From contig NZ_CP121668.1 of the NCBI RefSeq assembly GCF_029714425.1, positions 3,059,501-3,123,500 of the forward strand: a stretch of DNA of 64,000 nt. Direction: 5' to 3'. Under the pieces are notes generated by a model. That model ran no database searches. It saw nothing but the letters and a program-made list of their open reading frames with translations, and was not told the DNA's origin. The translations under genes were made by a program, and so were the position numbers. Shown in pieces: positions 34,953-43,815 of the stretch; position 1 is the stretch's first letter, and the number at the start of each line of letters is the position of its first letter. Source of the DNA: Bradyrhizobium sp. CB2312. GTDB lineage: Bacteria; Pseudomonadota; Alphaproteobacteria; Rhizobiales; Xanthobacteraceae.

Positions 34953-35144
34953 GTGTTGCTGCCGCTCATGGCCGCGTCCCGCAGGTTGTCCTCGATGCTT
35001 TGCCGTTGATGCAAAGCCACACTTGTCCGGACGTCGGCACTTCTCCTCCAAAATCCCAATCGTGCTCTAGCCGCAGTGTGTTACGCTGATCCCTCAGTCA
35101 GCGCTGTTGCCGTATCAAATCGGCGCGCGCATGCGGAAGACGGG

Positions 35145-36014
35145 ATGCGGATCGGAGCTCTCAGATTTTGGACGGCGGTGGTGTGCGGCCTCGCGGCTGC
35201 ACCGACATGCGTCAGCGCCGAGGACGGCTTCGATACCGAGCACATCTTCGGCTTCATGATCGGCACCGATGTCGGCAATCCCGGTGAGCGTGAATTCCAG
35301 ACCCAGACCACGGGGCGCTTCGGCAAGGGCGGCGGCACCTATCGCGCCCTCGCGCAGGAGGTCGAGATCGAGGTGGTGCCGCTGCCGAACTTCCGCATCG
35401 AGCTCGGCGGCACCGCCAGCTGGCACGACATCACCGGCGTCCCTGACATCGACGACCGCCGCCAGTTCAACTTCCAGGGCGCCTCGCTCGACCTGCGCTA
35501 TCGTCTGCTCGACCGCGAGCGTGCGCCGTTCGGCCTGACCATCGCCGCTGAGCTCCACGGCGACCGCATCGACGAGATCAGCGGCGCCAAGGGGCGGATG
35601 TACGGGACCGACTTCAGGCTCGCCTTAGACCGCGAGCTCGTCCCGAACTTCGTCATCGGCGCGCTCAATTTGATCTATCAGCCGGAATGGGCGCGCTTCG
35701 AGCTGGCGGGCGTCTCGGAAAGGAGCTCGACCATCGGTGCCGCCTTCGGCGGCCTGGTGCGCGTGCGCCCCAACGTGCTGCTCGGCGGCGAGATGCGCTA
35801 CTTCCGGCAATATGAAGGCATCGGCCTCGGCGAGCTCTCGGGGCAGGCCCTGTTCGTCGGACCCACCGCCTATTTCCAGCTTTCGGAGCAATCGCGGCTC
35901 ACTCTCAGCTGGAGCATGCAGGCCTGGGGACGCCCGGCAGGGATGAGCGGCAATCTCGATCTCGTCAATTTCGAGCGGCACCAGGCGCGGCTCGTGTTCG
36001 GGGTGAATTTTTAG
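35145..36014 (+). CDS. Predicted outer-membrane beta-barrel protein
   Basis: 289 residues from ATG 35145 with a signal peptide ending CVSA/E. The mature chain has alternating hydrophobic strands (FRIELGGTASWHDI; LDLRYRLLDRERAPFGLTIAAEL; VLLGGEMRYFRQY; LTLSWSMQAWG) and ends in VNF, a C-terminal Phe as in outer-membrane barrels. No family is recognised. It is downstream of lanM and pqqA on the same strand, so a link to metal or alcohol handling is possible but unproven. An upstream in-frame ATG is at 35076. Confidence 0.7.
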   Translation: MRIGALRFWTAVVCGLAAAPTCVSAEDGFDTEHIFGFMIGTDVGNPGEREFQTQTTGRFGKGGGTYRALAQEVEIEVVPLPNFRIELGGTASWHDITGVPDIDDRRQFNFQGASLDLRYRLLDRERAPFGLTIAAELHGDRIDEISGAKGRMYGTDFRLALDRELVPNFVIGALNLIYQPEWARFELAGVSERSSTIGAAFGGLVRVRPNVLLGGEMRYFRQYEGIGLGELSGQALFVGPTAYFQLSEQSRLTLSWSMQAWGRPAGMSGNLDLVNFERHQARLVFGVNF

Positions 36015-36022
36015 GACGCTCT

Positions 36023-36172
36023 TTCCCTCTCCCCTTCTTGTGGGAGAGGGTGGCTCGCCGCGATAGCGGCGAGACGGGTGAGGGGTCTCTCTCCGCGGGT
36101 CCGTCTCACATTTGAGTTCGCGGATAGAACCCCTCATCCGGCGCTTCGCGCCGCCTTCTCCCACAAGGGGAA
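36023..36172. repeat. Palindromic intergenic repeat, family A copy 3
   Basis: Outer arms CCCTCTCCCCTTCTTGTGGG and CCTTCTCCCACAAGGGGAAG, inner GACGGGTGAGGGGTC and GAACCCCTCATCCGGCGCTT. Compared with 14341-14486 this copy is inverted: the thin-stem order of the two arms is swapped. Confidence 0.8.
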
Positions 36173-36378
36173 GCTCATTTCGGCGAAAAACGCAACACTC
36201 TCAATGGCTAACCCCGCGAGTGTCCGTCAGGTGTCGGGAATAGCGGATTTCAAGCCTTTTCCAGTATTTTTTCGCCGCGCATCCTATGCACGGCCCGATT
36301 CGGGACCGTCGGCCGGTGCTGCACACTTGCACCTGCACCAATACAAGGAACCGATCGGAGGCATGCAGGCGCTCGGTC

Positions 36379-36636
36379 AATCTGAACAACTTGTACTTCT
36401 ACACCTATGTAGATCTGACATCGGCTTACGGAGCCACGGGGCAATCGGAACAGGCACAGCAGAGTTTGACCGAATTGAACAAGCTTCGACCAGACTTTAC
36501 GGTCCAGTGGTACCGTGATCTTGGCTACTCAATTTCAAGCAACCCGCAGTTTCGTCGGGAGTTCGATGACATTGTCGATGGGCTAAGGAAGGGAGGCGTC
36601 CGGGAGCAACAAAATGCAAGTCTATTCGCTTGCTGA
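36379..36636 (+). pseudogene. C-terminal remnant of an adenylate-cyclase/TPR-type protein
   Basis: About 85 residues (VDLTSAYGATGQSEQAQQSL; ELNKLRPDFTVQWYRDLGY; FDDIVDGLRKGGV) match the last TPR unit and tail of the cyclase-TPR proteins common in Bradyrhizobium. There is no start or cyclase domain upstream; the sequence before it runs into unrelated DNA. The 5' part was lost, perhaps by events tied to the IS elements that follow. Confidence 0.65.
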
Positions 36637-36672
36637 CGTGGACGGCCTCTTTCATCTCGAATGTCACCTATT

Positions 36673-36767
36673 GGCGCATCGGCGAAGTTGCGCCTCGCGG
36701 GTCGTAAGTCCGCTCGTTGAGCCAGAGCGGACCAGATTTGCTCAACCTGAGTTCTTCGTTTTGACCC
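36673..36767 (+). repeat. Dispersed intergenic repeat, family D copy 1 (interrupted by IS)
   Basis: Starts GCGCATCGGCGAAGTTGCGC and ends GAGTTCTTCG ... TTGACCC, where the IS1182-like element begins; the sequence after that IS (GGAGCGGACATC) looks like the rest of the repeat, so the IS landed inside it. Other copies: 43593, 45173, 50152, 61093, 62311. Confidence 0.75.
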
Positions 36768-38423
36768 TGGCTGTGTGAAAAGTCACGAGTCGGCTAGGAT
36801 TCTTCCGTTTCCTGATGGGGGATACGGATGGGACGCTTCGTTGAAGGCGCGGACAGATCCCAGCTGACGCTCTTGCCGGAATGTCTGGAGGATTGGGTAG
36901 GCGAGGACAACGCGGTCCACGTGATCGATGTGTTCGTCGAGGCGCTCGACCTGCATGGAATGGGGTTTGAGCGTGTGATCGCCAAGGAGACGGGCCGGCC
37001 CTCCTATCATCCGGCAGTCCTTCTGAAGCTTTACATCTACGGTTATCTCAATCGGCTGCAATCCAGTCGCCGCCTGGAACGTGAGACGTGCCGCAATGTC
37101 GAGGTAATGTGGCTGATTGGGCGCCTGGCTCCCGATCACAAGACGATCGCCGATTTCCGGAAGGATAACGGCGCGGCGATCCGGAAGGTTTGCGCGAAGT
37201 TCGTTGCACTATGCCGGCAAATGGGCCTGTTGCAGACCGCAAGCGTCGCAATCGACGGCAGCAAGTTCAAGGCGGTGAACAACCGCGACCGCAACTTCAC
37301 GCATGCCAAGATGGCAAGGCGGATGGCGCAGATCGAGGAAAGCGTCGGTCGATATCTGCGTCAACTCGATAGCGCCGATCGGCAGGAGCCATCGGAAGCG
37401 ATCAGCATCAAGACGACGAGGATCAAGGAAAAGATCGCTCGGCTGAAGCAGGAGATGAGCCGCCTGGAAGTGCTTGATGCGCAGATGCGCAACACGCCGG
37501 ATCAACAGATATCGCTGACCGATCCGGATGCCCGTTCGATGGCCACCAGCGGACGCGGATCGGGTGTCGTCGGCTACAACGTCCAGGTCGCGGTGGACAC
37601 CGAACACCATCTGATTGTGACGCACGAGGTCATAAACGTCGGCAACGACCGTGGGCAGCTTGCTCGGATGTCGAAGCAGGCCAAAGAAGTGCTCGCAGTG
37701 GACAAACTCGATGCGGTCGCCGATCGTGGCTACTTCGACGGAGAGGAGATATTGGCCTGCGAAGAGGCTGGCGTTGCAGTCACCTTGCCCAAGCCCATGA
37801 CGTCGAACGCCAAGGCGGAGGGCCGGTTCGGCAAACAGGACTTCGCCTACCTGCCTGATGAGGATGTCTACCGCTGCCCATCGGGCCAGCTGCTGCCCTA
37901 TCACTTCACCAACATCGAGCATGGAATGACGCTGCGCCGTTACTGGTCGACGGCGGCATGCCAAGGCTGCGCGATCAAGAGCCAATGTACGCCGTCCAAG
38001 GAGCGCCGGATCACGCGCTGGGAGCATGAGCATGTGGTCGAGGAGGTCCAGCGACGGCTCGATTCCAATCCTGACGCCATGCGGACGCGACGTGAGACAG
38101 TCGAGCATCCCTTCGGCACGATCAAAGCCCGTATGGGTGCGACCCACTTCCTGATGAAGCGCCTACGGAATGTCGCCGCTGAGATGGCGCTGCATGTTCT
38201 CGCCTATAACCTCACACGGGTGATGAACATCGTCGGCAAACCGCGCCTGATTGCAGCCATCCGCGCCGCCTGAAGGCCGGAAAGCGCGTCCAAAACCGCA
38301 ATACCCCGTCGCGATACCCACTTTGGCCGGTCATTGGACGATCCGATGCGTCAGCACCGGCCGCCTGCAATGATTGGCGACCACGCCGCGTCCGACCTAT
38401 CCGTTTGCACACAACCAAGACCC
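36763..38423 (+). mobile_element. IS1182-family insertion sequence, copy 1
   Basis: 1661 bp identical to 39987-41647 over its full length. Ends: GACCCTGGCTGTGTGAAAA on the left; the right end read in reverse is GGGTCTTGGTTGTGTGCAAA. The GACCC on both sides may be a 5-bp target duplication or part of the ends. It encodes one transposase. Confidence 0.9.
36828..38273 (+). CDS. IS1182-family transposase, copy 1
   Basis: 481 residues, complete. N-terminal DUF772-type region (RPSYHPAVLLKLYIYGYLN; SRRLERETCRNVEVMWL; PDHKTIADFRKDNG), then a DDE domain with Asp in VAIDGSKFKAVN, Asp in DAVADRGYFDGEEI and a late Glu in RRETVEHPFGTIKARMG. A Cys-rich insertion (ACQGCAIKSQC) lies before the final Glu, as in IS1182. 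It is intact and identical to the second copy, so it may be active or recently so. Confidence 0.95.
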   Translation: MGRFVEGADRSQLTLLPECLEDWVGEDNAVHVIDVFVEALDLHGMGFERVIAKETGRPSYHPAVLLKLYIYGYLNRLQSSRRLERETCRNVEVMWLIGRLAPDHKTIADFRKDNGAAIRKVCAKFVALCRQMGLLQTASVAIDGSKFKAVNNRDRNFTHAKMARRMAQIEESVGRYLRQLDSADRQEPSEAISIKTTRIKEKIARLKQEMSRLEVLDAQMRNTPDQQISLTDPDARSMATSGRGSGVVGYNVQVAVDTEHHLIVTHEVINVGNDRGQLARMSKQAKEVLAVDKLDAVADRGYFDGEEILACEEAGVAVTLPKPMTSNAKAEGRFGKQDFAYLPDEDVYRCPSGQLLPYHFTNIEHGMTLRRYWSTAACQGCAIKSQCTPSKERRITRWEHEHVVEEVQRRLDSNPDAMRTRRETVEHPFGTIKARMGATHFLMKRLRNVAAEMALHVLAYNLTRVMNIVGKPRLIAAIRAA

Positions 38424-38446
38424 GGAGCGGACATCACGTTCGCCGC

Positions 38447-39769
38447 CTACACGATTGAAGTTCGCCGCGCAGCGAAGATCCGCACCCCTTCGGCCAGTCC
38501 CTTGAGCGCATGAACGCCGCGATCCTCGAAGGAGAGACCAGAGCCCGCAACCAGATCCCTGAGCACACTCGACGTTAGGATCTCCCCCGGGGCAGCCAGT
38601 TGAGCAACGCGAGCTGCGACGTGTACGGCAATCCCGCCAATATCATTCGGTAAAATCTCTATCTCCCCGGTGTGCAGACCGGCCCGAACTTCCAGGCCCA
38701 GGTCGCGCACGGTTTCACGAACAGCCTCGGCGCAACGTACTGCACGGGCGGGACCGTCGAACGTTGCAACAAACCCATCGCCGGTCGTCCTGATTTCCTT
38801 GCCACGAAATCGAGCGATCTCGCGACGCACGCTCGAATCATGCCTAACCAAGAGATGGCGCCATTCGCGGTCGCCAAGTGAGCACACGCGCTCTGTCGAA
38901 CCGACAATATCGGTGATCAATACGGTCGCTAAACAACGTTCCATTTCGGAATGAGAGCGTGACCCGGTCAAGAATTCTTCTATTTCGTCAAGAATGCGTT
39001 GTGAGTCTCCTGCGCAGAACAGGTGATCACTTCCCGACAACTCGACGTAGCGCGCACCGGCAATGTGTGTGGCCAGATAACGGCTCGCCGCGACATTCAC
39101 CCGCGGGTCATTTGTTCTGTGCATTATCAACGTGGGTACGTGAATGACGGGTAAGACGCCGCGGATGTCAATTTCGCTGTTCATGCGCATGAGCGTTTTC
39201 ACGTCCGACGGGCTGGCGCCGAGGCGCTCGAAGCGCGCCCACCAGTTGCGAAACGCCCTGTCTTGGGCAAGGCTCGGTGCAAACCCGGGAACAAGCGCTC
39301 CGCTCCCCCATGACTGTTCAACCTCTTCCAAGAAACCGGCAAGTTTATCCGGCGACATCACGGCCGTCGAAAACAGGCCATAAGAGCCATAGAGCATCAG
39401 AGCAAGGGTACGGTCAGGATGTGTGGCAGCGAACAGCAGTGACATCGGACCGCCCTCAGAAATGCCGAGGAATGCTGCGCGTTTCGAACCGACCGCGTCC
39501 ATCACCGCACGCGCGTCATCCATTCGCTCCTCAAGCGTAGGAATTGCCGTAACCCGATCTGACAACCCCGTTCCGCGCTTATCAAAGCAGATCAAGCGAG
39601 CGAAGGAGGCGAGCCGTTCCATGAAGCCGGCCCAGCGAGGTTCATCTCAAACATGATCGACATGCGAGATGAATCCCGGTACCCAGACAAGATCGAGTGG
39701 ACCGTTCCCAATGACCTGATAAGCGATATGGACCTCGCCGCTTCTGGCGTATCGGGTTTCGGGAAGCAT
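38447..39769 (-). pseudogene. Alpha/beta-hydrolase-adenylate cyclase fusion with one in-frame TGA
   Basis: From ATG 39769 the frame reads MLPETRYARSGEVHIAYQVI and continues to a TGA at 39647-39649 after 40 codons, then goes on in the same frame for 400 codons. Homologues of this hydrolase-cyclase family have Trp at that place. The hydrolase part keeps DKRGTGLSDRV and GISEGGPMSLL (Ser nucleophile) and a late SDHLF; the class III cyclase part has VLITDIVGSTERV, RTTGDGFVATFDGP and VRAGLHTGEIE. One base change (TGG to TGA) would explain the break. Restart at ATG 39622 would lack the first strand of the hydrolase. The gene lies between two identical IS copies. Confidence 0.8.
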
Positions 39770-39890
39770 CACTAACCACTCTGGCTGATGCGATCGGAAT
39801 TGAAGCTTTCACTATTTAGCACACGTCGCTAGTCGGCGCCCTCATCTTTCGACCAAGAGCGGGACATTCCTACGGCTCGTTCCACGTCGG

Positions 39891-39991
39891 ATTTTGGCCC
39901 GTGGCTGACTTCCCCTCTTGGCCTCGCACGGTCCGCTTCGGAGGGCTGAGCGGAAAGCCATCATGGAGACGCCGAGGGCAGTCTATGACCC
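39891..39991 (+). repeat. Dispersed intergenic repeat, family E copy 1 (interrupted by IS)
   Basis: TTTTGGCCCGTGGCTGAC ... GGTCCGCTTCGGAGGGCTGA ... GGCAGTCTATGACCC. It resembles 47308-47407 and 63490-63592 and ends in GACCC where the second IS1182-like copy begins. Confidence 0.6.
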
Positions 39992-41647
39992 TGGCTGTGT
40001 GAAAAGTCACGAGTCGGCTAGGATTCTTCCGTTTCCTGATGGGGGATACGGATGGGACGCTTCGTTGAAGGCGCGGACAGATCCCAGCTGACGCTCTTGC
40101 CGGAATGTCTGGAGGATTGGGTAGGCGAGGACAACGCGGTCCACGTGATCGATGTGTTCGTCGAGGCGCTCGACCTGCATGGAATGGGGTTTGAGCGTGT
40201 GATCGCCAAGGAGACGGGCCGGCCCTCCTATCATCCGGCAGTCCTTCTGAAGCTTTACATCTACGGTTATCTCAATCGGCTGCAATCCAGTCGCCGCCTG
40301 GAACGTGAGACGTGCCGCAATGTCGAGGTAATGTGGCTGATTGGGCGCCTGGCTCCCGATCACAAGACGATCGCCGATTTCCGGAAGGATAACGGCGCGG
40401 CGATCCGGAAGGTTTGCGCGAAGTTCGTTGCACTATGCCGGCAAATGGGCCTGTTGCAGACCGCAAGCGTCGCAATCGACGGCAGCAAGTTCAAGGCGGT
40501 GAACAACCGCGACCGCAACTTCACGCATGCCAAGATGGCAAGGCGGATGGCGCAGATCGAGGAAAGCGTCGGTCGATATCTGCGTCAACTCGATAGCGCC
40601 GATCGGCAGGAGCCATCGGAAGCGATCAGCATCAAGACGACGAGGATCAAGGAAAAGATCGCTCGGCTGAAGCAGGAGATGAGCCGCCTGGAAGTGCTTG
40701 ATGCGCAGATGCGCAACACGCCGGATCAACAGATATCGCTGACCGATCCGGATGCCCGTTCGATGGCCACCAGCGGACGCGGATCGGGTGTCGTCGGCTA
40801 CAACGTCCAGGTCGCGGTGGACACCGAACACCATCTGATTGTGACGCACGAGGTCATAAACGTCGGCAACGACCGTGGGCAGCTTGCTCGGATGTCGAAG
40901 CAGGCCAAAGAAGTGCTCGCAGTGGACAAACTCGATGCGGTCGCCGATCGTGGCTACTTCGACGGAGAGGAGATATTGGCCTGCGAAGAGGCTGGCGTTG
41001 CAGTCACCTTGCCCAAGCCCATGACGTCGAACGCCAAGGCGGAGGGCCGGTTCGGCAAACAGGACTTCGCCTACCTGCCTGATGAGGATGTCTACCGCTG
41101 CCCATCGGGCCAGCTGCTGCCCTATCACTTCACCAACATCGAGCATGGAATGACGCTGCGCCGTTACTGGTCGACGGCGGCATGCCAAGGCTGCGCGATC
41201 AAGAGCCAATGTACGCCGTCCAAGGAGCGCCGGATCACGCGCTGGGAGCATGAGCATGTGGTCGAGGAGGTCCAGCGACGGCTCGATTCCAATCCTGACG
41301 CCATGCGGACGCGACGTGAGACAGTCGAGCATCCCTTCGGCACGATCAAAGCCCGTATGGGTGCGACCCACTTCCTGATGAAGCGCCTACGGAATGTCGC
41401 CGCTGAGATGGCGCTGCATGTTCTCGCCTATAACCTCACACGGGTGATGAACATCGTCGGCAAACCGCGCCTGATTGCAGCCATCCGCGCCGCCTGAAGG
41501 CCGGAAAGCGCGTCCAAAACCGCAATACCCCGTCGCGATACCCACTTTGGCCGGTCATTGGACGATCCGATGCGTCAGCACCGGCCGCCTGCAATGATTG
41601 GCGACCACGCCGCGTCCGACCTATCCGTTTGCACACAACCAAGACCC
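39987..41647 (+). mobile_element. IS1182-family insertion sequence, copy 2
   Basis: Identical to 36763-38423, same orientation, 3224 bp downstream. The flanks differ completely (CTAT before, AAACC after). With copy 1 it brackets a 1.56-kb segment that holds the hydrolase-cyclase gene, the form of a composite transposon. Confidence 0.9.
40052..41497 (+). CDS. IS1182-family transposase, copy 2
   Basis: 481 residues, identical in sequence to the protein of the first copy, with the same Asp/Asp/Glu motifs (VAIDGSKF, VADRGYFDG, TVEHPFG). It is complete. Full identity indicates very recent duplication or gene conversion. Confidence 0.95.
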   Translation: MGRFVEGADRSQLTLLPECLEDWVGEDNAVHVIDVFVEALDLHGMGFERVIAKETGRPSYHPAVLLKLYIYGYLNRLQSSRRLERETCRNVEVMWLIGRLAPDHKTIADFRKDNGAAIRKVCAKFVALCRQMGLLQTASVAIDGSKFKAVNNRDRNFTHAKMARRMAQIEESVGRYLRQLDSADRQEPSEAISIKTTRIKEKIARLKQEMSRLEVLDAQMRNTPDQQISLTDPDARSMATSGRGSGVVGYNVQVAVDTEHHLIVTHEVINVGNDRGQLARMSKQAKEVLAVDKLDAVADRGYFDGEEILACEEAGVAVTLPKPMTSNAKAEGRFGKQDFAYLPDEDVYRCPSGQLLPYHFTNIEHGMTLRRYWSTAACQGCAIKSQCTPSKERRITRWEHEHVVEEVQRRLDSNPDAMRTRRETVEHPFGTIKARMGATHFLMKRLRNVAAEMALHVLAYNLTRVMNIVGKPRLIAAIRAA

Positions 41648-41918
41648 AAACCTGACATCGATCTACGCGGTCAAACGAGATAGGCTGATGCCAAGGTCTG
41701 GGGGTCTAATCGGGAATCGGGACGACCGAATATTCGTCATTGGCGCACCACCGCAGGAAACCTCGCCGTCCCAGCTTTTCGGAGGCGGCGACATTTCCTC
41801 AATCGTCGTCCGCCGTCCCATGTGCAGAGATACGGTGAACTTTGCAGCGTGTGACGGGAATGGCGAAGCTGCTTGGGTTTCGTGCTGCGTGTTCTAGCCG
41901 CTGCGAGGAGCCGCTGCG

Positions 41919-43517
41919 ATGATGAAGCCGGACATCATGCCAGAGGATCAGCCTTTCACCCTTTCGACCTTACCGCCCGGGCGCGCGCAGAAACGGCTTG
42001 CCCTTGCGGTTATGCTCGCCTTCCTTGGCGTCCTTTTAATCTTGGCAGGGGGCCTCTCGAATATCCAGCTGAGGCGGATCGACTCCTTCGTCCCGGCCTA
42101 CGGCATGGCGATGTTCGTGAATGACATGATCACCGCGGTCCTGCTGTTCAACCAGTTCGCCATCCTGCGCTCGTGTGCCATCCTCGCAATCTCAACCGGG
42201 TATCTCTTCACAGCGCTCATGCTTGTCCCCTGGATGCTGGTCTTTCCGGGAGCGTTCGCGCCAGCTGGCCTGCTTGGCACGGGGTTACAGAGCACGGATT
42301 GGCTCAACGCTGTGAGGTACGCCGGTTTTCCTACGTTCGTCATCGCGTATACCCTCTTGAAGGGTGTCAATTCGCCTAAGCGATTATGGGAGGGCTCAGT
42401 GGGCGCGACGATTCTTTCGAGTGTTGCGATGACGTCAGCCGTTGTGTGTTCCGTGACAGTCCTTGCCATAGTGGGTGATGCATACTTACCCCGCATCATG
42501 CTCGACCCGGTCTATTTTTCTACCTTCGCGCTTTATCTTGCCGGTTGTCTAATCCTGTGGAACGCAATTGCGCTCACTTTGCTCTGGATACGCCAGCGCT
42601 CGGTGCTCGATCTGTGGCTGATGGCGGTTGTTTGTGCCTATGCAATTGAGATCTATCTGGTCTCGTACCCCGGTCTGGCCCGGTTCAGCGCCGGCTGGTA
42701 TGCCGGCCGCGTCTTCGGGTTCGTCTCCAGCATTCTTGTGCTCATTGTGCTGTTGCATGAGATAACCACGCTTTACGCGCAGCTGCACCGCGCGGTCCTG
42801 GCGCAGCGTCGCGAACGTGAGGCGCGGCTGATGACCGGCGATGCCGTTTCGGCATCAATTGCCCACGAAATCAAACAGCCACTCACAACGATCAAAGCCA
42901 GTGCAAACGCAGGATTGAATTGGCTTGATCGCGGCGAGCCTGAGCTCGATCGTGCCAGGGATGCTTTGCGGCGCGTTGTGACTGCAGGAGACCGTGCGGA
43001 CGCCTTGGTCGAAAATATCCGGACGCATTTCAGGATGGGCGTACGGCCCCGCACTTCCCTTGATATCAACGATGTCATCCGGGGAGCCCTGACGGTCGTT
43101 GGCGACAAGCTGCGAACAAATCGGATCGCCGTTCGAGCCGACCTTAACGAACGACTGCCGAGGATAAGAGGCGAACAGATTCAGCTCCAGCAAGTGCTGG
43201 TGAATTTGATTGGGAATGCAATCGACTCCATGGCCACCGGGGATGGGGAGCGCTTGCTCTCCATAAGGTCCGAAGTCCATCAGTCCAGATATGTGATGGT
43301 GTCGGTGCAAGACACGGGGAAAGGACTCGAGCCGGGCACCGACGATCGAATATTCAACCCGATGTTCACGACCAAGGAGGACGGCATGGGCATGGGGCTG
43401 GCGATCTGCCGATCGATCATCGGGGCGCATGAAGGAGAAATATCGGTAACCCCCCATAAGGGCCCCGGCGCCATTTTTCACTTCACTGTGCCTTTCGATC
43501 CGGGCAGCGCATCCTAA
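41919..43517 (+). CDS. Membrane sensor histidine kinase with MASE4-like N-terminus
   Basis: 532 residues. About eight hydrophobic segments in the first ~285 residues (IQLRRIDSFVPAYGMAMFVNDMITAVLLF is typical of MASE4 sensors), a short linker, then the dimerisation domain with phospho-His in SIAHEIKQPLTTIKASANAG and the ATPase domain with N (LVNLIGNAIDSM), G1 (VQDTGKGL) and G2 (GMGMGLAICRSI) boxes intact. There is no receiver domain or response regulator next to it, so its partner is unknown. GAGGAG lies about 9 bases upstream of the start. Confidence 0.87.
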   Translation: MMKPDIMPEDQPFTLSTLPPGRAQKRLALAVMLAFLGVLLILAGGLSNIQLRRIDSFVPAYGMAMFVNDMITAVLLFNQFAILRSCAILAISTGYLFTALMLVPWMLVFPGAFAPAGLLGTGLQSTDWLNAVRYAGFPTFVIAYTLLKGVNSPKRLWEGSVGATILSSVAMTSAVVCSVTVLAIVGDAYLPRIMLDPVYFSTFALYLAGCLILWNAIALTLLWIRQRSVLDLWLMAVVCAYAIEIYLVSYPGLARFSAGWYAGRVFGFVSSILVLIVLLHEITTLYAQLHRAVLAQRREREARLMTGDAVSASIAHEIKQPLTTIKASANAGLNWLDRGEPELDRARDALRRVVTAGDRADALVENIRTHFRMGVRPRTSLDINDVIRGALTVVGDKLRTNRIAVRADLNERLPRIRGEQIQLQQVLVNLIGNAIDSMATGDGERLLSIRSEVHQSRYVMVSVQDTGKGLEPGTDDRIFNPMFTTKEDGMGMGLAICRSIIGAHEGEISVTPHKGPGAIFHFTVPFDPGSAS

Positions 43518-43592
43518 TTGGGGCCGGCCCCATCCGTATCACGGTCGGCCGCGAGTGCTTGAGCGATCTTCTGAGCCGCCTGAGTCCGACTA

Positions 43593-43700
43593 TGGCTCAT
43601 CGGCGAAGTTGCGCCGCGCCTGACGGAGGTCCGTTCGTTGGGGCAGAGCGGACCAGACTTGCTCAACCTGAGTTCTTCGCGTTTTGACCCGAAGCGGTCA
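43593..43700 (+). repeat. Dispersed intergenic repeat, family D copy 2
   Basis: Uninterrupted copy: CATCGGCGAAGTTGCGCC ... CGGACCAGACTTGCTCAACC ... GAGTTCTTCGCGTTTTGACC CGAAGCGGTCA. It gives the layout of the family: conserved ends and a more variable middle. Confidence 0.8.
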
Positions 43701-43762
43701 TGGACGCATCGATGTACATGATGCGCTGGGCGGGCCGATCGCAAACGTTACCAACGAAATAA

Positions 43763-43791
43763 CGAAGGCCCGCGAGGAAGACGGGCCTTCG
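43763..43791 (-). terminator. Terminator of the beta-propeller gene
   Basis: CGAAGGCCCG, 9-base loop, CGGGCCTTCG; 10-bp stem, 25 bp past the stop of the minus-strand gene, followed there by TTATTT. Confidence 0.7.
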
Positions 43792-43815
43792 ACGGATATT
43801 CGAATGGCGAAAGCT

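Noticed and set aside
39647..39649. Selenocysteine at the TGA of the hydrolase-cyclase gene
   Set aside because: The family has Trp at this position, not Cys, and no SECIS-like hairpin was seen after the codon.
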